Origin: an uncultured Candidatus Pelagibacter sp. | GTDB taxonomy: Bacteria > Pseudomonadota > Alphaproteobacteria > Pelagibacterales > Pelagibacteraceae | Direction: 5' to 3' | Length of the DNA: 49,171 nucleotides | NCBI GenBank assembly: GCA_905612495.1 | Contig: CAJQSF010000014.1 | Span: 1-49,171, forward strand | Shown: in pieces, positions 25,835 to 33,946 of the stretch | Layout of the letters: each line of letters opens with the position of its first letter | Numbering within the stretch: position 1 is the first letter of the stretch | Notes under the pieces: generated by a model | What the model was told of the DNA's origin: nothing | Databases searched by the model: none | The model's input: the letters and a program-made list of their open reading frames with translations, nothing else | Position numbers and translations under genes: made by a program

Positions 25835-26610
25835 TGGCAATAATTAAAAAATTTCGTATTAAACATTTTAAAAAAAATAGACCAATTATTGAAATAAACA
25901 ATATGTCACTATCTTTTGGTTCAAAAAAAATACTAGATAACGTAAGTTTTAAAATTAATGAAGGACAAATAATGGGTTTGCTTGGGCCGAATGGAGCTGG
26001 TAAATCAACTGTCTTTAATCTAATTACAGGTTTAATTAAGCCAAATTTTGGAAAGATTATTATTAGCTCTACAACAGTTAATAACTACCCTATTTATTTG
26101 AGAACCAAAAAGTTTAATATCGGTTATGTCCCTCAATATGGAGGTTATTTTCATGATTTAACATTGCTTGAAAACTTAAAAGCAATAGGTGAAATTTTAA
26201 TTTTAGACAAAAAAATCAGAATAGAAAGAATCAACTCTTTAATCTCAAAATTTGAATTAGATTCGTCAAGAGATACAAAAGCAGAGCATTTATCTGGTGG
26301 ACAAAGAAAAAGGTTAGTTATAGCTCTCGCATTACTAGGGTCACCAAAAATACTTTTGTTGGACGAACCTTTTGCTGCTTTAGATGTTTTAACGATTAAA
26401 ATGTTGCAACAAATTATAGTTAACCTCCAAAGTGAAAATAATATTTCAATAATGCTTTGTGATCACCAAGCAAGGGACTTGCTATCATGTGTGGATGTTG
26501 CAATTGTTCTATCTGATTGTAAAATAATAGCAAAAGGAACACCTTCTGAGTTAGTTAATAATACAGAAGCAAGGTTTGCATATTTTGGAGATTCTTTTAA
26601 ATTTAATTAA
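25834..26610 (+). CDS. lptB: LPS export ABC transporter ATPase LptB
   Basis: Cytoplasmic ATPase of the LPS exporter. The 258 residues have Walker A GPNGAGKST at 51-59, the Q-loop in YVPQYGGYFHDLTLLENL, the signature LSGGQRKR at 153-160, and Walker B ILLLDEPFAALD, followed by the His switch CDHQARDLL. Compared with E. coli LptB it has about 15 extra basic N-terminal residues. The ATG overlaps the lptC stop by one base. The upstream position usually taken by lptA is missing. Confidence 0.93.
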   Translation: MAIIKKFRIKHFKKNRPIIEINNMSLSFGSKKILDNVSFKINEGQIMGLLGPNGAGKSTVFNLITGLIKPNFGKIIISSTTVNNYPIYLRTKKFNIGYVPQYGGYFHDLTLLENLKAIGEILILDKKIRIERINSLISKFELDSSRDTKAEHLSGGQRKRLVIALALLGSPKILLLDEPFAALDVLTIKMLQQIIVNLQSENNISIMLCDHQARDLLSCVDVAIVLSDCKIIAKGTPSELVNNTEARFAYFGDSFKFN

Positions 26611-26630
26611 TATTAATAAATTTGTTTGTA

Positions 26631-27959
26631 ATGACTAATTGCTTAATAATTAAAAAAAAAATTATAAATTTTAATAAAAAAATAAAAGTGAGTGGCGATA
26701 AAAGCTTAAGTATCAGGTGGGTTCTCCTTGCATCTCAAGCAGATGGAATTTCTAAAGCCTATAATCTTTTAATGTCTGAAGATGTGCTTGCAGCTATGGA
26801 TGCTATAAAAAAATTAGGAATAAAAGTCAATATTTCCAAAAATTATTGTGAAATATTTGGAAATGGAATTAATGGCTTTAAATTTAAAAAAAATTTAACG
26901 ATAAATGCTAAGAATTCAGGAACACTTGCCAGATTATTGCTAGGTTTGCTAATTAAATCACCCCAAAAAATAAAATTAACTGGTGATAAAAGTTTATCTA
27001 AAAGAGATTTTTCAAGAGTAGCTTTACCTTTACAGCAATTTGGAGCAAAATTTTATTATAAAATAAAGAATAAATTACCACTATCGATTCTTGGTTCACA
27101 ATCAACAAAAGGTATTAAGTATTTAGAAAACAAAGGTTCTGCTCAGTGTAAAAGTAGTGTAATGCTCGCCGCTCTTAATTCATCAGGAACAACATCAATT
27201 AAAGCTAAAAAATCGAGAAATCACTCAGAATTACTTTTCAAATATTTAAAAATACCCATCAAAATTAAAAAAACTAAAGAATATGATTTCATAGATATAA
27301 AAAAACCAAAAAAAATTAAAGCATTTAACTATCAGATTCCAGGAGACATAAGTTCAAGTGCATTTTTTATGGTACTCACAACTCTTTCAAAAAATTCAAG
27401 GCTTTTAATTAAAAATGTAAATATTAATCCTTCAAGAACAGGTGTGATTATTATTTTAAAAAAAATGGGTGCTAAAATATTTCTAAAAAATCAAAGAAAT
27501 TATAGAGGTGAAAAAATTGCTGACATTTTAATTAAAAGTTCAAATAATCTTAAAGCTATAAATTGCCCATCTAAATTAAATAGTAGTGCCATAGATGAAT
27601 TTTTAGTTATTTTTCTAGTGGCAGCAAAAGCAAAGGGTATTTCTTATTTTAAAGACATATCTGAGTTAAATCAGAAAGAAAGCCCAAGATTAAACTGGGG
27701 CTCTAAAATTTTAAATATGATGGGAGTTAAAACAAAATTAACAAAAGACTCAATTAAGATTTATGGTGAGCCTAATTTAGAAATTACGAAACCAATTATA
27801 ATTAAAAATTATTTAAAAGATCATAGGGTTTTTATGATGAGTACAATTGCTGCATTAACTTGTGGTGGACAGTGGAAAATTCATGACAAGGATTCTATAA
27901 ATAGTTCATTCCCATCTTTTCTTAAAATAGTTAAAAAGATAAACAATAAATCATTATGA
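26631..27959 (+). CDS. aroA: 3-phosphoshikimate 1-carboxyvinyltransferase (EPSP synthase)
   Basis: Joins PEP to shikimate-3-phosphate in aromatic amino-acid synthesis. I use the ATG at 26631 (442 residues); a TTG nine bases earlier is open but needless. Active-site segments are GDKSLS, NSGTLARLLLG, TGDKSLSKRDFSR, GSAQCKSSVM, SRNHSELL, SAIDEFLVI and NQKESPRLNW. Several are slightly unusual: Asn replaces the Ala of NAGT's second position by Ser, SRDHTE reads SRNHSE, and the normal ELRxKESDR reads ELNQKESPR. It overlaps cmk by 4 bp (ATGA), the order found in most proteobacteria. Confidence 0.94.
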   Translation: MTNCLIIKKKIINFNKKIKVSGDKSLSIRWVLLASQADGISKAYNLLMSEDVLAAMDAIKKLGIKVNISKNYCEIFGNGINGFKFKKNLTINAKNSGTLARLLLGLLIKSPQKIKLTGDKSLSKRDFSRVALPLQQFGAKFYYKIKNKLPLSILGSQSTKGIKYLENKGSAQCKSSVMLAALNSSGTTSIKAKKSRNHSELLFKYLKIPIKIKKTKEYDFIDIKKPKKIKAFNYQIPGDISSSAFFMVLTTLSKNSRLLIKNVNINPSRTGVIIILKKMGAKIFLKNQRNYRGEKIADILIKSSNNLKAINCPSKLNSSAIDEFLVIFLVAAKAKGISYFKDISELNQKESPRLNWGSKILNMMGVKTKLTKDSIKIYGEPNLEITKPIIIKNYLKDHRVFMMSTIAALTCGGQWKIHDKDSINSSFPSFLKIVKKINNKSL

Positions 27960-28609
27960 AATTAATAAACAAAATTAAAGTTGCAATCGACTCTCCTGCT
28001 GCTGCGGGTGCTGGGACACAAGCAAGGTTAATTTCTAAACACTTCAACTTGTTTTATTTAGATACAGGTAAAATTTATAGATTGATTGCAAATATCAAAA
28101 TTACTCAACCAAAAAAATATTGCTACATCTTGATAAAAAAAATAATGAGCAAGTTAACTATGAAAGATTTGCAAAATAAGAAATTACTATCTGATGAAGT
28201 TGGAACAATGGCATCTATAATATCAAAAAATAAAGAGATAAGAAAACTTGTTCATGCCTTTCAAATTAAAAGTGCTTATCACCCCCCTAAAAAATATAAT
28301 GGCTCTTGTCTAGATGGAAGAGATATAACTTATAAAATAATTCCTGATGCTGATTTTAAGTTTTTTATTACTGCAAATACAAAGACTAGAGCCTTAAGAA
28401 GATATAAAGAATTAAAAGCACTAAATAGGAAAATATCCTTTGATGAAGTCCTAAAAAGTATCAAAAAACGTGATAAAAGTGACTATAATAGAAAAATTTC
28501 CCCTCTAAAGAAAACAAAAGATTCGGTATTGATAAATACTACGAAGCACACTAAAAGAGCTTGTTTTTTAAAAATAAAACAAATTATGAATAGGAAAATT
28601 AAAACTTAA
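27956..28609 (+). CDS. cmk: Cytidylate kinase with altered P-loop
   Basis: Phosphorylates CMP/dCMP. The family is clear from YLDTGKIYR, the SCLDGRDITYKIIPDADFKF block, and KKRDKSDYNRKISPLKKTKD near the C-terminus, and from its position between aroA and rpsA. Yet the Walker A loop, normally IDGPA-G-S-GKGT, reads IDSPAAAGAGTQ: the first glycine is Ser13 and the phosphate-binding lysine is Ala19 (codon GCT at about 28010). Length (217) is normal and the frame intact, so it is not a decayed gene. Either another lysine replaces it or catalysis is changed. Its stop shares a base with the rpsA start. Confidence 0.88.
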   Translation: MKLINKIKVAIDSPAAAGAGTQARLISKHFNLFYLDTGKIYRLIANIKITQPKKYCYILIKKIMSKLTMKDLQNKKLLSDEVGTMASIISKNKEIRKLVHAFQIKSAYHPPKKYNGSCLDGRDITYKIIPDADFKFFITANTKTRALRRYKELKALNRKISFDEVLKSIKKRDKSDYNRKISPLKKTKDSVLINTTKHTKRACFLKIKQIMNRKIKT

Positions 28610-30339
28610 TGCAAATATATAAAGATCTTTCAAATCCTGCCTCAAAAGAATTCGAACAACTACTAAATTCTCAATTTACAAAAACAGCTAACCTTGAAGA
28701 AGGAAAAATTATTACGGGTACTGTAAATAAAGTAACTAATAACTTCGTATTTCTTGAGGTTCCTGGTTTAAAATCTGAACCTATTCTAGATATTAATGAA
28801 TTAAAGAGTATGGGTATGCTTGATAAAGCAAAAGTTGGTGAAAAGATTTCAGTTCTTCTTGAAAGATTAGAAGACAAAAAAGGTGAAGTGCTAGTATCTG
28901 CTTCAAAGGCTCAAAAAATTCAAGGATGGGAAAAGTTAGTTGAAGCTTATGAAAAAAATGAACCTATCATGGGTAAAATTACTGGCCGTGTTAAAGGTGG
29001 TTGTATTGTAGAACACATCGATACAGGATCATTAATGTTTTTACCTGGATCACAAATTTCAGATAAACCTTTAAAAGATATAAGTCATTTAATGAATGAA
29101 CCTCAGAAATTTGCTCTTATTAAGTTAGACAAAGTAAGAGGGAATGCTTGTGTTTCGAGAAAAGAAATCATCTCATCATTTAAAAAAGAAGATAAAATTA
29201 AAATTGTTGAAAAATTTAAATTGGGAGACATCATTAAAGGAGCTGAGGTAAAAGGCTATAGTTCATTTGGATGTTTCTTTAGTGTTAATGGTGAACTTGA
29301 CGTTTTGGTGCACCTTCAAGAAATATCTTACTCGAGAGTTAATCACCCTGATGAAGTTTTTACAATTGGTGAAAAGCATGACCTGCTTGTTATTTCTGTA
29401 GACAAAGAAAAATTACAAGTAGGCTGTTCCATTAAACAACTTTCTCCAGATCCTTTTGAAAATATTAAAAACTATGAATTAAATAAATCTTATAAAGTTA
29501 AAGTTGTTAAATTAATGGATTTTGGTGCCTTCTGTGAACTTGAAAAAGGATTGTCAACTTTATTGCATACCAGCGAACTAAGCTGGACTAAGAAAAATCT
29601 ATCAGCTAAAAAAATATTTAATGTCGGTGACGAAATTGACTGTGTTATTACTGAAATTGACAAAGAAAAAAGAAGAGTTGCGATCTCACATCGTCTAACA
29701 ACTGAAAACCCATTTGAAGTTTTTGAAAAAAAATATCCTGTCGGATCTGAAGTTGAAGGTGAAGTGATCAGTAAAAATGAATACTCTCTTTTCTTAAAAA
29801 TAGATAATCTAGATATCGATGCATTCTTACATTGCAACGATCTTACATATCTTAATGATGGTGAAAAAAAACTAGCAGAGTACAAAATTGGTGACAAATT
29901 AAATGTCAAAGTTTTAGAAGTTAAAGCAGCTGAACAAAAGGTACGTGTAGGATTCAGACAGACACAGCCTGATCCGTTTAGTTGGTTTAACGATAAAAAA
30001 GTTAAAGAAACAATTACTGTTAAAATTATCTCTACAGATAATAAAGGATTAATTGTGAGACCTGAAGGCTGTGAAATGGACTTTGCCATTAAAAAATCTG
30101 CAATAGCCATAAACATGGCTGACGCTAGACCGGCAAGATTTACAGGTGGTGAAAGAATTGATTGTGCAATTCAAGAATTAGATTTAGATAATAGAAAAGT
30201 TGTACTAAGTATTAAACTTCTAGAAGAAATTGAGCGTAAAGTTGCGTTAGATACCTATGGCTCTGAAGCAAGTGGTAAAAATTTACCTTTTTCTTCATTA
30301 TCTGATGATTTAGAAAAAAAGAAAAAAGAAGAAGAATAA
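28609..30339 (+). CDS. rpsA: 30S ribosomal protein S1
   Basis: Binds mRNA on the small subunit and aids initiation at unfolded or SD-poor leaders, which matters where, as here, clear Shine-Dalgarno sites are rare. The 576 residues carry six S1/OB repeats; repeats 3-6 are clearest (VLVHLQEISYSRVNHPDEVF; LSTLLHTSELSWTKKN; DAFLHCNDLTYLNDGEKKL; MDFAIKKSAIA). It ends in a short charged tail. The ATG overlaps the cmk TAA by one base. Confidence 0.97.
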   Translation: MQIYKDLSNPASKEFEQLLNSQFTKTANLEEGKIITGTVNKVTNNFVFLEVPGLKSEPILDINELKSMGMLDKAKVGEKISVLLERLEDKKGEVLVSASKAQKIQGWEKLVEAYEKNEPIMGKITGRVKGGCIVEHIDTGSLMFLPGSQISDKPLKDISHLMNEPQKFALIKLDKVRGNACVSRKEIISSFKKEDKIKIVEKFKLGDIIKGAEVKGYSSFGCFFSVNGELDVLVHLQEISYSRVNHPDEVFTIGEKHDLLVISVDKEKLQVGCSIKQLSPDPFENIKNYELNKSYKVKVVKLMDFGAFCELEKGLSTLLHTSELSWTKKNLSAKKIFNVGDEIDCVITEIDKEKRRVAISHRLTTENPFEVFEKKYPVGSEVEGEVISKNEYSLFLKIDNLDIDAFLHCNDLTYLNDGEKKLAEYKIGDKLNVKVLEVKAAEQKVRVGFRQTQPDPFSWFNDKKVKETITVKIISTDNKGLIVRPEGCEMDFAIKKSAIAINMADARPARFTGGERIDCAIQELDLDNRKVVLSIKLLEEIERKVALDTYGSEASGKNLPFSSLSDDLEKKKKEEE

Positions 30340-30343
30340 AAAA

Positions 30344-30634
30344 TTGGCTATTGTAAAATCAAAGCTTCTATACCAACTAAAAAAATCATATCCTAATTTC
30401 CTTAAGCGTGACCTTGAAAAGGTTGTGTCCGTAGTTCTAAATGAAATCAAACAAGCTCTCAAACGTGGAGATCGTGTCGAACTAAGAGGTTTTGGTATGT
30501 TTTCAACAAATATTCAAAAAGCTAGAATATCACGAAACCCTAAAACTGGAGAAAAAGTAAACACACCAGAAAAGAAAACAATTCACTTTAAAATGGCAAA
30601 AGAAATGTTTAAAAAATTAAACAATGACGAATAA
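30344..30634 (+). CDS. ihfB: Integration host factor beta subunit
   Basis: Sequence-specific DNA-bending protein of the HU/IHF family, heterodimer with IhfA. The 96 residues show GDRVELRGFGMFSTN and ARISRNPKTGEKVNTPEK, with the intercalating proline arm intact. No ATG fits: the start is TTG at 30344 (MAIVKSKLLYQLKKSYP), 4 bp after the rpsA stop, and it gives the normal N-terminus. rpsA-ihfB is the conserved proteobacterial order, which supports IhfB over HU. It overlaps pyrF by 11 bp. Confidence 0.92.
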   Translation: MAIVKSKLLYQLKKSYPNFLKRDLEKVVSVVLNEIKQALKRGDRVELRGFGMFSTNIQKARISRNPKTGEKVNTPEKKTIHFKMAKEMFKKLNNDE

Positions 30635-31301
30635 AAATATCTTCGTAGCATGCGATGTTTCAAGTCAAAAAGAAATACTAGATTTATTAGAATTAATTCA
30701 TAAAGATATTTCAGGAATTAAAATTGGATTACAATATATTACACAAAGAAGTCCTGAAGAAATAAAAGAGCTTTCCAAGTTTAAAAAACCTATTTTTTAT
30801 GATGGAAAATTTTTTGATATTAAAAATACATTAGTTGAATCAATAAAATCACTTAAAAATTTAAATGTGAATTATGCAACAGTTCATCTTCTAAATGGGT
30901 TAGATTCTCTCAAGGTTGCAAATAAAGCAGCGCAAGAAATTAATTTAAAATTATTAGGCGTTTCTGTTTTAACAAGTTTTGGTGATGAAGATTTGGAGTG
31001 CCTAGGTTTTAATAGCAAAGTTGAAGATCAAGTTAAAAGACTAATTAAAATCGCAATGGAAGCTCAGCTGTATGGCGTTATCTGTAGCCCTCTCGAGATT
31101 AAAATGATTAAAGAAATTGCACCAAAACTTAAATGCTATACTCCAGGGATTAGAATGGGAAATACAAAAGATGATCAAAAAAGAACTATGAATGCTAATG
31201 AGGCGATTAAAGAAGGTAGCGATTGTCTAATAATTGGTAGACCTATTACCAAAGGTGATCCCAAAGAAAACATAAAAAATATTCTTTTATCGATAGATTA
31301 G
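30624..31301 (+). CDS. pyrF: Orotidine 5'-phosphate decarboxylase
   Basis: Last step of UMP synthesis. The 225 residues keep the catalytic D-x-K-x-x-D set as YDGKFFDIKNT (Asp60, Lys62, Asp65), though the usual DLK is DGK. LTSF, TPGIRMGNTKDDQKRT and IIGRPITKGDP are the expected phosphate-binding and C-terminal motifs. It begins inside ihfB (11-bp overlap) and ends directly against trpF with no gap. Confidence 0.93.
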   Translation: MTNKNIFVACDVSSQKEILDLLELIHKDISGIKIGLQYITQRSPEEIKELSKFKKPIFYDGKFFDIKNTLVESIKSLKNLNVNYATVHLLNGLDSLKVANKAAQEINLKLLGVSVLTSFGDEDLECLGFNSKVEDQVKRLIKIAMEAQLYGVICSPLEIKMIKEIAPKLKCYTPGIRMGNTKDDQKRTMNANEAIKEGSDCLIIGRPITKGDPKENIKNILLSID

Positions 31302-31925
31302 ATGAAGTCAAAAATTTGTGGAATCTCCGACTCTGAAACATTAAAATATTTAGTAGAGCACCCTAACCCTCCTCAGTATATTGGCTTTATTGTTAACTAC
31401 CCAAAATCTAAAAGGTTTGTTGAATACAATCGTCTTAAAGAAATATTAAAAATAGATAAAAAAAACTCAAAATATGTTGCAGTATTAGTTCAACCTGATG
31501 ACAGTATTCTTGAAAAAATAAAAGATTTATCTTTTGATTATTATCAGCTTTATGATTGCACTCTGGTTGAGATAAAGTCCATTAAAGAAAAATATAATAT
31601 AAAAATTATAGTTGCTATCACTGTCAAAGATCAAAATGATATTGTAAAATATATGGAATACAATGATCATGCGGATATAATTTTATTTGATAGTAAAGGT
31701 TATGAAAAAAGCATGTCTTTTGATCATCAGTTAATCAAGAATCTTAAAACAAATAAAGAATTAATGTTAGCAGGAAATATCCAGATAGAAGATAATATTG
31801 TAAACTACAAGGAAATTGCTGACATTGTAGATATTTCTGGAGGTCTAGAAACATCTGGATTAAAAGATATTTCAAAAATAAATATTTTTTTAGAAAAAAT
31901 TAAACAAATTAATAATGAAACTTAA
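31302..31925 (+). CDS. trpF: Phosphoribosylanthranilate isomerase, divergent
   Basis: Amadori isomerase of tryptophan synthesis. The 207 residues keep the catalytic Cys in SKICGIS (Cys5) and an Asp in IILFDSKG that fits the general acid, plus the end motif VDISGGLETSGLKD. The usual phosphate loop GG(T/N)G before the FDW segment is replaced: KGYEKSMSFDHQL. SPR is SKR. By order (pyrF-trpF-trpB-trpA-accD-folC) it is the trpF orthologue, but the loop change means the substrate grip may differ. It overlaps trpB by 11 bp. Confidence 0.82.
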   Translation: MKSKICGISDSETLKYLVEHPNPPQYIGFIVNYPKSKRFVEYNRLKEILKIDKKNSKYVAVLVQPDDSILEKIKDLSFDYYQLYDCTLVEIKSIKEKYNIKIIVAITVKDQNDIVKYMEYNDHADIILFDSKGYEKSMSFDHQLIKNLKTNKELMLAGNIQIEDNIVNYKEIADIVDISGGLETSGLKDISKINIFLEKIKQINNET

Positions 31926-33147
31926 AAAAAAAATTCCTTTAATTGATCAACACGACAAAAGTGGTTTTTGGGGAGGTAAGTTTGGTGGTAATTATATTCC
32001 TGAAACCTTAAAAAAACCTATTGAAGATTTAACACTTCTTTTTGAAAAACTTAGATATGACAAAAAATTTCTAGAACAAAGAGATTACTATTTTAAGAAT
32101 TATATAGGCTCACCAACCTCGCTTATAAAACTTCAAAACCTATCCCGCCATCTAGGAGGAGCACAAATATATGCTAAAATGGTGTCTGAGGCGAACGGAG
32201 GTGCTCATAAAATCTATAATGCGACTGTTCACTGTCTTATTGCTAAAAGGGCAGGCAAAAAATATGTCGTAGGTGATACTGGTGCTGGCTATGCTGGTAA
32301 AATGTTAAGCATGGCTGCTAAAAAATTTGGTCTTAAGTGTAAAATATTTATGGGTGCAAAAGACATAAAGAGACAAAAACCAAATGTTGATGCCATGAAA
32401 AAAAATGGCGCTAAAGTTGTTCCTGTTTACTCTGGGAGCCAAACATTAGTTGATGCAGTTAGTGAGTGCATGCGATATTGGGTTTCAAATTGTGATAATA
32501 CTCACATGTGTGTTGGCTCAACAGTGGGTCCATATATATTTGTTAAGATTTGTGGTTGGAGTACAGCTCAAATTTCAAGAGAATTAAAACTTCAAATTCA
32601 ATCTAAGTTTAAAAAGATTCCAAAAAAAATTAAACTTATTAACTGTGTGGGTGGTGGAAGTTCGGCTTACGGTTTTTGGAGTGAGTTTATGGACTATGAT
32701 AAAAAACAAATTGAATTGGTGGGTGTTGAAGCTGGTGGACCACAAAACTCTAAGCTTCATGCTGCACCTTTAACAAATGGAGCTAAACTTGGGATATTGC
32801 ATGGTGCTGCCGCTTATGTTTGTCAAAATAAGGAAGGACAAATTAATGATACTGCTTCTATTTCTGCTGGATTAGATTACCCAGGTGTGTCTCCTATTCA
32901 CTGTTTCTTAAAAGATACTAAAAGAGCAAGGTATACATCTGCAACAGATGAGGGTGCTCTAAATGCCTATAAACTTGTAACCAATCTTGAAAAAATAAAT
33001 CCAAGTTTAGAGCCATGTCATGCTTTTTCAGAGGCAATCAAAATTGCCCCTAAGTTAAGTAAGGATACTATAATTATAGTAAACTCTTGTGGTGATGCCA
33101 AAAAAGATCGAGACATTTTAAAAGCAAGATTGAGAAAGGTTAACTAA
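31915..33147 (+). CDS. trpB: Tryptophan synthase beta-like protein with altered active site
   Basis: Fold-type II PLP protein in the trpB slot. The 410 residues keep the PLP lysine (Lys99 in GGAHKIYN), GGGS near 247-250, HGAAAYVCQ and ISAGLDYPGVSP, which are TrpB hallmarks. Many active-site residues differ: the LNHTGAHKINN loop reads EANGGAHKIYN; catalytic Glu of ETGAGQHG is Asp121 in DTGAGYAGK, with Gln-His replaced by Tyr-Ala; GGGSNA is GGGSSA; GPHP is GPYI; and the Ser that touches the PLP ring nitrogen is Cys392 in NSCGDAKKDRD. The frame is intact. It is either a lineage-specific TrpB or a synthase with a changed reaction. Confidence 0.8.
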   Translation: MKLKKKIPLIDQHDKSGFWGGKFGGNYIPETLKKPIEDLTLLFEKLRYDKKFLEQRDYYFKNYIGSPTSLIKLQNLSRHLGGAQIYAKMVSEANGGAHKIYNATVHCLIAKRAGKKYVVGDTGAGYAGKMLSMAAKKFGLKCKIFMGAKDIKRQKPNVDAMKKNGAKVVPVYSGSQTLVDAVSECMRYWVSNCDNTHMCVGSTVGPYIFVKICGWSTAQISRELKLQIQSKFKKIPKKIKLINCVGGGSSAYGFWSEFMDYDKKQIELVGVEAGGPQNSKLHAAPLTNGAKLGILHGAAAYVCQNKEGQINDTASISAGLDYPGVSPIHCFLKDTKRARYTSATDEGALNAYKLVTNLEKINPSLEPCHAFSEAIKIAPKLSKDTIIIVNSCGDAKKDRDILKARLRKVN

Positions 33148-33148
33148 G

Positions 33149-33946
33149 ATGTCATTAATTAACTTAGCATTTAAAAAAACTAAATATGAAAAAAGACCTG
33201 CTTTACTCACTTACACAGTTGCAGGGGATAATAGTAAAAAAAAATCATTAGAAATATTAAGATCAATTGCAAACTATGCTGATATTTGTGAGATAGGTTT
33301 TCCTCATAACACTCCAATCGCAGATGGTGGTCAAATTCAATCAAGTGCTTATCGAGCTATAAAAAATGGAATTAAAATTAAAGATGTTTTTTCAATAGTA
33401 AAAAATTTTAAAAAATCTAAACAAGCAAAACCAGTAATTTTAATGGGTTACTACAATATGATTTATCAGTATGGTGATAGTAACTTCATCAATATCTGTA
33501 AAAAAGTTGGTGTTGATGGTTTAATTGTTGTTGATTTACCTTATCCTGAAAACAAAAATTTTGCCAAAAAATGTAAGAAGAAAAATATTAACTTTATTCA
33601 ATTGGTTTCTCCTACTACTTCACTAATTAGAATGAAAAAGATTATTAGAGATTCTCATGATATGGTCTACTATATTAGTATGCTCTCAACGACGGGTGGT
33701 AAGCTAAAGGTTTCACCTAAAAAAATTCTTGAAAGATATAATAAAATTAAAAATCTAAATAAGAATAAAAATGTTGTAATTGGGTTTGGAATTACAGAAA
33801 AGACTATAGCTTCGCTAAGAAAGGCTGATGGATTGGTGGTTGGAAGTGCCTTGTGCAAAGAAATATCAAAATCAGTCGAAAAAAGACAAAATCCTGTCAC
33901 AAATGTAACTAATATTGTAAAAAGACTAAGAGAAAAAATTGCATGA
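33149..33946 (+). CDS. trpA: Tryptophan synthase alpha-like protein
   Basis: TIM-barrel partner of TrpB that releases indole from indole-glycerol phosphate. The 265 residues keep both catalytic acids: Glu48 in CEIGFPHNTPIADGGQIQ and Asp59 in the same block, plus GYYNMIYQYG, a VVGSALC phosphate loop and TTGG. But the usual PFSDP reads PHNTP, losing the Asp that talks to the beta subunit in the Salmonella enzyme, ADGP is ADGG, and the GVTG loop is STTG. The changes match those in TrpB. It follows trpB after one base and overlaps accD by 4 bp. Confidence 0.85.
   Translation: MSLINLAFKKTKYEKRPALLTYTVAGDNSKKKSLEILRSIANYADICEIGFPHNTPIADGGQIQSSAYRAIKNGIKIKDVFSIVKNFKKSKQAKPVILMGYYNMIYQYGDSNFINICKKVGVDGLIVVDLPYPENKNFAKKCKKKNINFIQLVSPTTSLIRMKKIIRDSHDMVYYISMLSTTGGKLKVSPKKILERYNKIKNLNKNKNVVIGFGITEKTIASLRKADGLVVGSALCKEISKSVEKRQNPVTNVTNIVKRLREKIA

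Noticed and set aside
26622-26630. TTG start for aroA three codons before the ATG
   Set aside because: ATG at 26631 is preferred; no ribosome site favours the TTG.
29490-30116. 208-codon frame antisense to rpsA
   Set aside because: Lies entirely inside S1 repeats on the opposite strand; hydrophobic/Ser-rich shadow composition, no motif.
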